In this document: positions 7,130-15,183 of the stretch, piece after piece
Layout of the letters: every line of letters begins with the position of its first letter
Numbering within the stretch: position 1 is the first letter of the stretch
Origin: CAZJHX01 sp964545715
GTDB taxonomy: Bacteria > Myxococcota_A > UBA9042 > GCA-2863065
Length of the DNA: 35,167 nt
Direction of reading: 5' to 3'
Assembly: GCA_964545715.1 (NCBI GenBank)
Contig: CAZJHX010000111.1
Span: 1 to 35,167 of the forward strand
Translations under genes and position numbers: made by a program
Notes under the pieces: model-generated
The model's input: the letters and a program-made list of their open reading frames with translations, nothing else
Told to the model about the DNA's origin: nothing
The model's database searches: none

Positions 7130-8656
7130 TCAGCCGGCGCACTTGGACTCTTCGCCCTCCGGCGGGGCCTCTGCCTGGCAGCGGCGCATCCACTCGCCGT
7201 CGATCTTGCGGTAGCGGGAGTCGATCATGGACGAGAAGCCCGAGATCGCGCCGGCCGGCACTGAGAAGAGCGGGCTGAAGACGCTGCCGAAGCCGGGCAC
7301 CGCCGAGACCAGCTTGCCCGCGTCCGCAAACGCCTTGCCGACGCTGGCGCCCCAGGCCTTGGCGCCGTCCAGGTCCTTGAAGTTTGTGTTGACGTTGCAC
7401 GCGCCGGTGATGAGACCGGCGGTGCCCTCGATGACGCCCACCCACTTCGAGATCGTCTGGTACTTCTTCACACCCGACCCCAGCGTCTTGCCCCACTCGC
7501 TGGGCGGACCGGCGGCCTTCAGCGCGTTGCTGCGGATCGTGCTGCCCGCGCCCGAGATGGACGAGGCAGAGCTCCAGCTTGCCCGAAACTGCTCAGCGTC
7601 CGCGCCGTAGCCCAGCACGTCCAAGGCCGTGTTGAACGAGCCGCGCGCGCCCGACACCACCTTTACGGCCGCGTCGATCTTGTAGGTGGCGCTGTCGATC
7701 GCGTCCAGGTGCTCATTCATCTTGCGAATCGCCTCCTGCTCGTCGTTTTCGCCGTACGGACCGATCAGGTCCTCCAACCAGTTGTAGGTGCCGCCCGTCG
7801 CAGCTGCGGTCTGGCCGGTCGTGACCTTGGAGCTGTTCTCCTGCCACCAGTCGTTGGCCGCCTGCTTCTTCTCCTCGACCCACTCGGCCGCGTCGTCGTA
7901 CGTCTCCTCGGCCCACTCGGTCGCATCGTCGTACGTCTCCTCGGCCCACTCGGTCGCGTCGTCGTACGTCTCCTCGGCCCACTCGGTCGCGTCGTCGACC
8001 TGCTCTGAGGCCCAGTCATAGGCGTCGCCCGCCGCGTCCTTGGCCGAGTCGACCTTGTCGTCAACCCAGTCGGATGCGTCATCGACCTGCTCTGAGGCCC
8101 AGTCGGTCAGGTCGTCCAGAAAGTAGCGCGGCGCGCCGGCTGCGTCGCCACTGAGCGAGGCCACATCGACCACACCGCCGGCAGCGACGACCGCGGCGGC
8201 ACGATCGGCCTGGGCCTCCACACCGCTCTCACCGGCGCCACCGGGCTGCTTCATGCGCACCTCCGAGGACTGCTGGCGCTCGTGTGTCAGCTCGTGGGCC
8301 ACCAACTCCACCGAGGGATCCGGCGACCGAAAGGCGATCTGGCTGCCGACGGCGTAGGCGCTGGCTCCAAGCCGGGCGCACGCCTTCTGAGCCTGCGGAC
8401 CAAAGTAGGCCTGGACGTGGCTGAAGTCGGTGCCGAACGACGCCTCCATCCGCTGCTTGTGCGGGACGGGGCCGGCCGCACCGGTGAGACCCGCTTGTGC
8501 GATCGACTGCTTTGCCGCTGGGCTGAGTGCCGCAGCCTGCTCCGCGTAGCCGAGCCCCCGCAGCTTTGGTCGACGGGAGCGGCCGCCCCTGCCGCGAGCC
8601 TGGCGGGTGTCCTTGCGATTGGTCCCCTTTGTACGCGACGTTCGTTTCACAGACAT
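7130..8656 (-). CDS. DUF4157 (eCIS core-type) domain protein with 11-residue repeats
   Basis: A 508-residue protein. Residues 4-31 are very Arg/Lys-rich. Residues about 69-128 match the DUF4157 domain found in proteins associated with extracellular contractile injection systems: MEASFGTDFSHVQAYF, then LVAHELTHERQQ, containing the HExxH motif (121-125) of a zincin-like site. Residues 181-272 are an amphipathic, Trp/Asp/Glu-rich array of 11-residue repeats (DDATEWAEETY and variants). The C-terminal 230 residues are Ala/Gly/Ser-rich with hydrophobic helices, possibly the effector part. The start is ATG 8656, because GGGAGGAG (8665-8672 on this strand) lies 8 nt upstream; the GTG at 8683 lies upstream of that site. 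No sheath, tube, baseplate or ATPase genes of an injection system occur in the window. A role as cargo, toxin or processing protease is inference. Confidence 0.8.
   Translation of the reverse strand: MSVKRTSRTKGTNRKDTRQARGRGGRSRRPKLRGLGYAEQAAALSPAAKQSIAQAGLTGAAGPVPHKQRMEASFGTDFSHVQAYFGPQAQKACARLGASAYAVGSQIAFRSPDPSVELVAHELTHERQQSSEVRMKQPGGAGESGVEAQADRAAAVVAAGGVVDVASLSGDAAGAPRYFLDDLTDWASEQVDDASDWVDDKVDSAKDAAGDAYDWASEQVDDATEWAEETYDDATEWAEETYDDATEWAEETYDDAAEWVEEKKQAANDWWQENSSKVTTGQTAAATGGTYNWLEDLIGPYGENDEQEAIRKMNEHLDAIDSATYKIDAAVKVVSGARGSFNTALDVLGYGADAEQFRASWSSASSISGAGSTIRSNALKAAGPPSEWGKTLGSGVKKYQTISKWVGVIEGTAGLITGACNVNTNFKDLDGAKAWGASVGKAFADAGKLVSAVPGFGSVFSPLFSVPAGAISGFSSMIDSRYRKIDGEWMRRCQAEAPPEGEESKCAG
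7881..7997 (-). repeat. 33-bp tandem repeats coding for DDATEWAEETY
   Basis: Units begin at 7881, 7914, 7947 and 7980, an exact 33-bp period with only scattered substitutions. Each encodes one 11-residue repeat. A second, diverged motif coding for DWASEQVDDA recurs at about 7992-8015 and 8080-8105. The near-identity at DNA level suggests recent expansion. An 11-residue (three-turn) amphipathic helix repeat is expected. Confidence 0.85.
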
Positions 8657-8727
8657 GATGCTGGCTCCTCCCAAGCTGGTCACTCTTCACTTTGGGAACC
8701 CGCACGCGACGCAACCTGACCGCTTCC

Positions 8728-8757
8728 TGAACAAATCGTGACCGGCGGTGGTAAAAT
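8728..8757 (+). promoter_or_regulatory. Possible promoter of the carbamoyltransferase-amidotransferase pair
   Basis: TAAAAT (8752-8757, 5 of 6 to the -10 consensus) follows TGAACA (8728-8733, 4 of 6) after 18 bp. Initiation about 7 nt downstream would place the transcript start 4-5 nt before the GTG at 8769. It lies inside the coding extension that would exist if GTG 8748 were the start, which argues for 8769. Confidence 0.35.
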
Positions 8758-8768
8758 CCCGCCGACCT

Positions 8769-10478
8769 GTGCTGATCCTCGGATTCAACTGCTATGTCTT
8801 CGATTCTGCCGCGTGCATCCTCCGGGACGGCGTGTTGGTGGCCGCCGCTCAAGAGGAGCGCTTCGTCCGCCGAAAAGGCACCGGCGAGTTCCCCGAGCAG
8901 GCCATTCGCTATTGCCTGGAGGCCGCCGGCGCCACGATGGAGGACATCGATCACGTGGCCTTTTACTGGGAGCCGTTCCACGGCCTGCATCACCGTCTGG
9001 GCCACCTGATCTCGTCACTGCCCGGCTCGCTGCGTTTCTGGTCCAGTCACTCCGGCATCTGGTGGTCGCTGGTCACCGCCGAGCGCGAGCTGCGCCGCCG
9101 GATCCCGACACGAGACGGCCGGCGGGCGCCCTTTCGCTTCCACTCGGTGCGCCACCACATGGCGCATGCAGCCAGCACATTTCTGGTGTCACCGTTTGAG
9201 CGCGCGGCGATTCTGATCATGGACGGCAGCGGGGAGATCAGCTCGACGTCGCTGGCCCTGGGCGACGGCGACCGGATCCAGATGTTGAACGACGTCCGCT
9301 TCCCGCACTCCATGGGCTACGTGTACGTGTCGCTGACCCAGTACCTGGGCTTCAAGCCGGACAGCGACGAGTACAAGGTCATGGCGCTGGCGTCGATGGG
9401 ACAGCGGTCCGACTACTACCGCCGCTTTTGCGAGATCATAGCGCTGCACGAGCGCGGCGCGTTTCGAGTCGACACCCGCTACTTCAACTACGCGCAGGGC
9501 GGGCGCGACCCGTGGGTCTCGGACCGCTTCATTGCAGAGCTTGGTCCCATGCGGCGGCGCGATGGACCGCTGGGAGACCGGCACCGAAATATCGCATGGG
9601 CACTGCAAAAGCGCCTGGAGGACGTCGCCCTGCACGCGGCGCGATACCTCCACCAGCAAACCGGCGCCGACGCGCTGGTCGTTGCCGGCGGGTGCGGCCT
9701 GAACTCGGTGCTCAACGAGAAGCTGCTGCGCGACGGCCCCTTCGATGCGGTGTGGCTGCAGCCCGCCCCCAACGACGCCGGGACCAGCGTGGGCGCCGCC
9801 TATCACGTCTATGTCGACGAGCTCGGGCATCACCGCGAGGAGGTGATGGAGTCCGCGTATCTCGGGCCCGAGTTCTCGGACGAAGAGTGCGCGCAAGCGC
9901 TGGCGGACGCGGGCCTGAAGGCGCAGAAGCTGGATGCCGACGCGCTGGTCGAGCACGTCGCGGCCACCCTGGCCGACGGAAAGATCGTCGGATGGTTTCA
10001 AGGCCGCGCGGAGTTCGGCCCCAGAGCGCTGGGCAACCGCAGCATCCTGGCCGACCCACGGCGCCACGATATGCGCGACACCATCAACGCCAAGATCAAG
10101 CACCGGGAGGCGTTTCGGCCGTTTGCGCCGGCGGTGCTGGAGGAGCGCGCCGACGAGTTTTTCGAAGGCGCCCGCACGCTGTCGTTCATGAGCTTTGTGC
10201 TGACTGTTCGCCCCGAAAAGCGCGACCTGATCCCCGCGGTGGTACACATTGACGGCACGGCGCGCGCGCAGACGGTCACGCGCCGCAGCAACCCGCGCTT
10301 TCGGGCGCTCATCGAGGCGTTTGACCGGCTGACCACGGTGCCCATGCTGCTGAACACGTCCTTCAACGACGCCGGCGAGCCCATCGTCAACTCCCCGGCC
10401 GACGCCGTGCGCACCTTTCTGGCGACCAACCTGGACACGCTGGTGCTGGGCTCGCACGTGGTGGGAGGGCGACCGTAG
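8769..10478 (+). CDS. Carbamoyltransferase, NodU/CmcH/TobZ family
   Basis: A 569-residue protein when started at GTG 8769. The N-terminus LILGFNCYVFDSAACILRDG then aligns with the usual family start (ILGISxFHDSAA). The N-terminal Kae1-like domain carries HHMAHAAS (129-136, metal-binding His) and DGSGE (152-156), and later GGCGLNSVLNEK. The C-terminal YrdC-like domain begins near residue 400 with FQGRAEFGPRALGNRSILADPR and ends in LLNTSFNDAGEPIV. The family transfers a carbamoyl group from carbamoyl phosphate, via carbamoyl-AMP, to a hydroxyl of a sugar or natural product. The amidotransferase start codon abuts its stop directly (10478/10479), so both probably modify the same molecule. GTG 8748 is an alternative start that adds seven residues. 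Confidence 0.9.
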   Translation: MLILGFNCYVFDSAACILRDGVLVAAAQEERFVRRKGTGEFPEQAIRYCLEAAGATMEDIDHVAFYWEPFHGLHHRLGHLISSLPGSLRFWSSHSGIWWSLVTAERELRRRIPTRDGRRAPFRFHSVRHHMAHAASTFLVSPFERAAILIMDGSGEISSTSLALGDGDRIQMLNDVRFPHSMGYVYVSLTQYLGFKPDSDEYKVMALASMGQRSDYYRRFCEIIALHERGAFRVDTRYFNYAQGGRDPWVSDRFIAELGPMRRRDGPLGDRHRNIAWALQKRLEDVALHAARYLHQQTGADALVVAGGCGLNSVLNEKLLRDGPFDAVWLQPAPNDAGTSVGAAYHVYVDELGHHREEVMESAYLGPEFSDEECAQALADAGLKAQKLDADALVEHVAATLADGKIVGWFQGRAEFGPRALGNRSILADPRRHDMRDTINAKIKHREAFRPFAPAVLEERADEFFEGARTLSFMSFVLTVRPEKRDLIPAVVHIDGTARAQTVTRRSNPRFRALIEAFDRLTTVPMLLNTSFNDAGEPIVNSPADAVRTFLATNLDTLVLGSHVVGGRP

Positions 10479-12428
10479 ATGTGCGGGATCTTCGGCATGG
10501 TGATCCGCGATCCGTCGCTGTCGCTTGCGGCGCTGCAGCGCGATCTGTGCCTGCTGTTTGAGCTGACGGAGCCGCGCGGGCGCCAGGCGGCGGGCGTGGC
10601 GCTGTATCGCGGTGGAACGATCTCCACGTACAAGCAGCCCGAGACGGCGTCCAAGATGATCGCGCGACCGGGCTTCCGCCGATTTCTGGAGGCCGCCTTC
10701 ACCGACAACGGCCGGGACGCGACCGCCTTTGTCGGGCACTGCCGGCTGGTCACCGACGGCTCCGAGCTGGACCAGGCCAACAACCACCCGCTGCAGGTCG
10801 ACCACATCGTGGGCGTGCACAACGGCGTCATGAACAACTTCCAGCGCCTGCGCCGCGCCGTCACACGCAAAACCACGGGCGAGACCGATACAGAGGTCTT
10901 TTTCGGACTGCTGGCGGACCAGCTGCAAGAGACGCCGGACCCCCGTGTGGCGGTCTCAAAGACCTACGGCAAGCTGATCGGGTCGGCGTCCATCGGCTTC
11001 TTGACCGCGCACATGCCGATTCTGGGCATCGCGACCAACTTCGGCTCGCTTTACTACACCGCCTCACAGTCCGAGGGCTTCATCGCCTTTGCCTCGGAGC
11101 GCCTCATCCTCGACCGCTTTTTGTCCAAGCGTCAGGGCGACACGCCCAAGGTGGTCAAGGTCGCCGTCAACACGGGCGCAATCATCGGGTTTGACGACAT
11201 CGAGCCGGTGTTCTTCGACCTGGACAAGGGCGCCTTGCACGCGGGAGCTGACCCCGATCCCGCCAGCGAGCGCATCCAACCGGTACCCGACTACAGGGTG
11301 GACAACCCCTTCCCCGTCATCGATCGGCGGCCCTCGCCGGCCGGGCTGAGGCGCTGCACCCGGTGCATCCTGCCCGAGAACTACCCGTTTCTGACCTTTG
11401 ACGCCGACGGCGTGTGCAGCCACTGCACCAAATACATACGCCAGAAGGTGCACGGCAAGGCCGCCCTGGAGCAGCTGCTCAGCAAGTACCGCTCAAACAA
11501 CGGCGAGGTGGACTGCGTCGTGGGCCTCAGCGGCGGACGCGACAGCAGCTACGGCCTGCACCTGCTCAAAAACGAGTTCGGCATGCACCCGGTCGGCATG
11601 AGCTACGACTGGCTGCTCACGTCCCGAAAAGCCCGGCACAACATCGCCAAGATCGCGGGCGCGCTGGGGGTGGAGGTCATCTATCGCTGCGGCGACTACG
11701 AGCGCCAGGCCGAGAACATCCGCAAGAACATCTACGCCTTCTTGGAGGACCCGGACCTGGGCATGATGACCTTCGTCCAGGCCGGCGACAAAGAGATGTA
11801 CCACTACGGCCGCGAGGTGCGCGAAGAGCTGGGCGTCGGCCTGACCGTCTGGTGCTCCGGCTACCAGTTGGAGCAGCGCGAGTTCTTCATCGGCTACTGC
11901 GGCATCGACAAGACCCTGCGCAACAACCCGCGGCTGTACAACTACGGCTGGGGCACAAAGCTGCGCCTGGCCGCCTACTACGGCCTGCGGACCCTGCGCA
12001 GCCCGGGCTACATCAACACCGCCATCGTCGACAACGCCATGGCCTTTTGGCACTGCTTCGTGGCCAAAGACGACTTCCTCTACCTGTTTGGCTACTACCC
12101 GTGGAGCGAAGCCGAGGTCGAGCGCGTGCTCCGCGACGAGTACCAGTGGGAGGCCGACGCCGACTACGGCGAAAACCAGTGGCGCATGGACGACTTCCAC
12201 ACGTCGTTTATCAACTACGTCTACTACACGGTGGGCGGCTTCTCAGAGTTTGACGACTTCCGCGCCAACCAGGTGCGCGAAGGCCTCATCGACCGCGAGG
12301 AGGCGCTGCGGCTGGCCGCCATCGACAACGTGGCGCGCCTGGAGTCCCTGCGCCAGTTCGCCGCCCTGGTCGGCATCAACCTGGAGCACGTCCTCAAGCG
12401 CATCGACGCGATCCCAAAGCTCTACTGA
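10479..12428 (+). CDS. Fused class II glutaminase and N-acetyl-sugar amidotransferase (PseA/WbpG-like)
   Basis: A 649-residue two-part enzyme. Residues 1 to about 260 are a class II (Ntn) glutamine amidotransferase: MCGIFG with nucleophile Cys2, then NNHPL and VHNGVMNN as in GlmS, PurF and AsnB. Residues about 290-649 match N-acetyl-sugar amidotransferases. Two CxxC pairs (CTRC 293-296, CSHC 313-316) are a likely zinc site, the ATP-pyrophosphatase PP-loop SGGRDSS is at 351-357, and the family's C-terminal GGFSEFDDFRANQVREGLIDREEAL follows. WbpG/PseA-type enzymes convert an acetamido group to an acetamidino group on a sugar using ammonia, supplied in the WbpG system by separate HisH/HisF-like partners. 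Here the ammonia source appears fused in. The substrate is unknown. The gene starts directly after the carbamoyltransferase stop. Confidence 0.85.
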   Translation: MCGIFGMVIRDPSLSLAALQRDLCLLFELTEPRGRQAAGVALYRGGTISTYKQPETASKMIARPGFRRFLEAAFTDNGRDATAFVGHCRLVTDGSELDQANNHPLQVDHIVGVHNGVMNNFQRLRRAVTRKTTGETDTEVFFGLLADQLQETPDPRVAVSKTYGKLIGSASIGFLTAHMPILGIATNFGSLYYTASQSEGFIAFASERLILDRFLSKRQGDTPKVVKVAVNTGAIIGFDDIEPVFFDLDKGALHAGADPDPASERIQPVPDYRVDNPFPVIDRRPSPAGLRRCTRCILPENYPFLTFDADGVCSHCTKYIRQKVHGKAALEQLLSKYRSNNGEVDCVVGLSGGRDSSYGLHLLKNEFGMHPVGMSYDWLLTSRKARHNIAKIAGALGVEVIYRCGDYERQAENIRKNIYAFLEDPDLGMMTFVQAGDKEMYHYGREVREELGVGLTVWCSGYQLEQREFFIGYCGIDKTLRNNPRLYNYGWGTKLRLAAYYGLRTLRSPGYINTAIVDNAMAFWHCFVAKDDFLYLFGYYPWSEAEVERVLRDEYQWEADADYGENQWRMDDFHTSFINYVYYTVGGFSEFDDFRANQVREGLIDREEALRLAAIDNVARLESLRQFAALVGINLEHVLKRIDAIPKLY

Positions 12429-12431
12429 GCC

Positions 12432-13310
12432 TCAGAGAGACCGGGCAATCTCCTCGCTGCGCGTCCACAGCTGCTCGGCCAGGGCAGCGTCGCGCCCGCA
12501 CTCCAGCGTCTCAGCGGGAGCGCAGTCACTGAAGTACACGCCGCTCACCGACGCCAGGTCGGGGTGGGTCGCCACATAACACTGGGTGGCGGCCCCCTGC
12601 CCGACGCTCTTCAACATCGGGCGCAGCTCTTCGTACATGGCGTCACGATCCGGGACGTGCCGACCCAGGTTGGTCTCGATGACGCCCGGGTGCAGCGAGT
12701 TGGCCGTCCGTGCCGTGCCCTCGAAGCGCTTGGCCAGGCTGTTGGCAAACAGCAGGTTGGCCAGCTTCGAGCGGCCGTACATGCGCCACGCCTCGTACTC
12801 GCCCTCCCCCGACAGGTTGTCCAGCTCCATGCCGCGCTTGGCAAAGCGGTGCGCGCCGCTGCTGAGCATCACCACGCGACCGTCTGAGGTCAGCCGATCC
12901 AGGAGGCCCGTGACAAGCACAAAGTGCCCGATGTGGTTGGTAAAGAACTGGCTCTCGTAGCCGGCCACCTGCCGCAGCTCCGGCAGCGCCATGATCCCCG
13001 CGTTGGCGATCAGGCCGTCCAGCTGTGCCAGGCCCCGCACGCTCTCAACCGCAGCCCGAACGCTGCCGAGATCGGACAGCTCGCATGCCACCGCGTCACC
13101 CTCAATGCCCAGGTCATCCAGCGCACCACGGGCCTTCTCCTGCGTGCGCGCCAGCCCCACGATGCGCGCACCCCGCAGCGCCAGCACGCGTGCGGTCTCG
13201 TAGCCCAGCCCGGAGTTGCAGCCCGTGATCAGGTACGTTTTTGAGGTCAGGTCCAGGCCCTCGGTGACCTGCTCCGCTGTGCTTTCGGCGCCAAATGTCT
13301 GCTCGGTCAT
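12432..13310 (-). CDS. Short-chain dehydrogenase/reductase
   Basis: A 292-residue classical SDR of the retinol dehydrogenase/protochlorophyllide reductase-like group. The dinucleotide-binding TGCNSGLG is at 29-36, NAGI at 103-106, catalytic Ser near 150 and YGRSK at 178-182 (Tyr178, Lys182). The Arg in GLARTQEKA after the second strand suggests NADPH preference. The substrate cannot be read from sequence; these enzymes oxidise or reduce alcohols and ketones. A GGAGAG Shine-Dalgarno sequence lies 5 nt before the ATG. It lies last in a minus-strand series (lipoprotein, cyclase, SGNH hydrolase, SDR), 43 bp after the SGNH gene, and ends 3 bp from the stop of the convergent amidotransferase gene. 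Confidence 0.88.
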   Translation of the reverse strand: MTEQTFGAESTAEQVTEGLDLTSKTYLITGCNSGLGYETARVLALRGARIVGLARTQEKARGALDDLGIEGDAVACELSDLGSVRAAVESVRGLAQLDGLIANAGIMALPELRQVAGYESQFFTNHIGHFVLVTGLLDRLTSDGRVVMLSSGAHRFAKRGMELDNLSGEGEYEAWRMYGRSKLANLLFANSLAKRFEGTARTANSLHPGVIETNLGRHVPDRDAMYEELRPMLKSVGQGAATQCYVATHPDLASVSGVYFSDCAPAETLECGRDAALAEQLWTRSEEIARSL

Positions 13311-13353
13311 GTGCTCTCCGGTCCGGTGGGTCGCGATCGCGCTCGATTGTGCC

Positions 13354-14361
13354 TCAATCGAGCACCGGGGTCAGCCAGCCCAGGCTCTTCAGACGGTCCG
13401 CCAGGGCGTCGGCCGCCATCTTGTGGGCGATCTCGTTGGGGTGACGGTCCATAATATGGACGTACAGCTCGTCGGTCGGTTGACCCTCAAAGACCGTCAG
13501 CAAGTCCAGCACCTCGACGCCGCGCTCCTTCAGCCCCGACGCCAGGCGCTTGTGGATGTCCTTGAACGGATACTCATCCAGCCGCACAAAGAGCGGCCAC
13601 AGCATCACGATGAAGCGCTTTTGCCCCTTTGCCAGCGTCGCGACCGCGTCCAGGGACTTCGTCAGCTCCGGACCGGACTTGAAGCAGTTGCGGTACCAGG
13701 TCTCGGTGTCGACCGACACGGTGTTGGCCAGCTGCCGCAGCCAGAACCAGCGCACCACGTGGGAGTGCAGAAAGATGCTGGACCAGCCGAGCTCCGCCTC
13801 GCGCTCGGCCTGCCACTCGGCCCAGCCCGCGTTGGCGATGGTCACGTAGTCGTTGCGGCCCGGGTTGTCCCCTTTGGCGGAGCCGCAGCCGATGCCGTAC
13901 GCGGCGTTGCCCGGACCGGGGTCCAGGTCGTTGAGGACCAGACCATACACGGTCAGGTCCGGCCGATACGCGCCGGTCATGCGCTCGACGCCCTGCATCA
14001 CGTCGCCCAGGCTGTTGCCCGACATGGCACAGTTCATGGTGCGGTGATCGTCGAATGTCAGCAGCGCGGACATCACGTCCGGGTCGCGCACGCCGATGCC
14101 CTCGGTAAACGAGTCGCCCACAAATAAGACGTACGGCGAGCCTCCCAGGTCGCTGCAATCCGCGATGCTCTTGGTCACACAGTACTCGTCGCCGCACGGC
14201 TCAAAGTAGCCCCGCGGGTTGTCCGGATAGCGGTCCTCACTGACCTCGGTGACCCGCGGCTCGTCCATGAACAACCGAAAGCCCAGCTCGATCACGAGAA
14301 GCGTCACCAGGCAGGCGCCCAGCGTCAGGCCTACTTTGGCCAGCTCTCGGCGAACGTTCAT
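13354..14361 (-). CDS. Membrane-anchored SGNH/GDSL-family hydrolase
   Basis: With ATG 14361 the product is 335 residues, with one N-terminal membrane helix (about 10-30) and then a periplasmic domain. GDSFTEG (82-88) is the block I motif with the nucleophile Ser, and DRHPNEIAH near residue 307 supplies the Asp-x-x-His of block V. The family includes esterases and O-acetyl-sugar or peptidoglycan deacetylases; the substrate here is unknown. An in-frame TTG at 14388 would overlap the preceding cyclase gene and lacks support; ATG 14361 begins 4 nt after the cyclase stop, consistent with an operon. Confidence 0.8.
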   Translation of the reverse strand: MNVRRELAKVGLTLGACLVTLLVIELGFRLFMDEPRVTEVSEDRYPDNPRGYFEPCGDEYCVTKSIADCSDLGGSPYVLFVGDSFTEGIGVRDPDVMSALLTFDDHRTMNCAMSGNSLGDVMQGVERMTGAYRPDLTVYGLVLNDLDPGPGNAAYGIGCGSAKGDNPGRNDYVTIANAGWAEWQAEREAELGWSSIFLHSHVVRWFWLRQLANTVSVDTETWYRNCFKSGPELTKSLDAVATLAKGQKRFIVMLWPLFVRLDEYPFKDIHKRLASGLKERGVEVLDLLTVFEGQPTDELYVHIMDRHPNEIAHKMAADALADRLKSLGWLTPVLD

Positions 14362-14365
14362 GCGT

Positions 14366-15142
14366 CTATCGACGCCAACCCGTAGCAAAGATGCGGCATG
14401 GGGCGCCGCTGCCGCCGCGGATCTTCATCGGGATAGCGTACACCGTGGCTCCCTTGGGCGGCAGCTTGGCCAGGTTGGCGACGTTCTCCAGGCCCGGGAT
14501 GTTCTTCTCGTACAAGATCACATGCGTGCGAAAGTCCTTGGACTGACCGCGATCGACCGACGGCGTGTCGATGCCGATGGCCTTGATCTTGCGATTGTCC
14601 ACCAGCCATTGAGCGGCGTCCGGACCGACGCCAGGGAAGTGCAGGTTGGCCACGTCGCCCTTTTTGGCGGTACCCAGATACCGCTGCTTGTCGGGCCAGC
14701 GCGCGCCCCAGCCCGAGTTGACCAGCAGGATGGTGCCGTCGGCGATGCGGCCGTGCTTGGCTTCCCAGGCCTTGAGGTCCGCAACGTGCAGCTCGGCGTC
14801 CGCGTCTTTGGCCGCCCGCGCGCTGATGTCGACAACGATCGCCGGCCCTATCAGCGACGACAGCGGGACCTCGTCGGCGGCCCACTTGCCCTTGGCGAAG
14901 TGAATGGGGGCGTCCAGGTGCGTGCCGCCGTGCTCCGCGGCGCTGTAGTTGTTGGCCTCGTAGTGCCAGCCGCCGTCCGTCTTTCCTTTGAACACCTTCT
15001 CCAGCTGGAAGGGCTGCGCCGTAGGCCAGTAGATGGTCTTGTCGTCAAAGTGATAGGTCATGTCCAGCACGTCCATGTCCTGCGCCGCTGCCGACGCCGG
15101 CGCTACGACCACCACAACCCAACACAAAAGCATCCTGTGCAT
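14366..15142 (-). CDS. Secreted cyclase-family (kynurenine formamidase-like) metal hydrolase
   Basis: A 258-residue protein with a signal peptide (residues 1 to about 20, ending ASAAAQ). The cyclase-family metal-binding motif HGGTHLDAPIHF is at 71-82, matching HxGTHxDxPxHF. Later conserved stretches include LLVNSGW and GIDTPSVD. Relatives are bacterial kynurenine formamidase (KynB), isatin hydrolase and polyketide cyclases. Those enzymes are usually cytoplasmic, so the signal peptide points to a periplasmic or secreted relative of unknown substrate. The start ATG 15142 has a GGGAGGAG site about 7 nt upstream, which rejects the longer extension to 15304. The upstream TIG-repeat lipoprotein gene ends 41 bp before it on the same strand. 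Confidence 0.82.
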   Translation of the reverse strand: MHRMLLCWVVVVVAPASAAAQDMDVLDMTYHFDDKTIYWPTAQPFQLEKVFKGKTDGGWHYEANNYSAAEHGGTHLDAPIHFAKGKWAADEVPLSSLIGPAIVVDISARAAKDADAELHVADLKAWEAKHGRIADGTILLVNSGWGARWPDKQRYLGTAKKGDVANLHFPGVGPDAAQWLVDNRKIKAIGIDTPSVDRGQSKDFRTHVILYEKNIPGLENVANLAKLPPKGATVYAIPMKIRGGSGAPCRIFATGWRR

Positions 15143-15183
15143 CCGCGCTCTCCTCCCTTTTTGTATGAAACTCACGTCTACGG

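Noticed and set aside
7881..7997. 33-bp repeats considered as a CRISPR array
   Set aside because: The units are directly adjacent with no spacers and encode a regular 11-residue protein repeat.
9189..10928. Long minus-strand open frame across the carbamoyltransferase and amidotransferase genes
   Set aside because: It is opposite two genes with full catalytic motif sets and its product has no recognisable motif.
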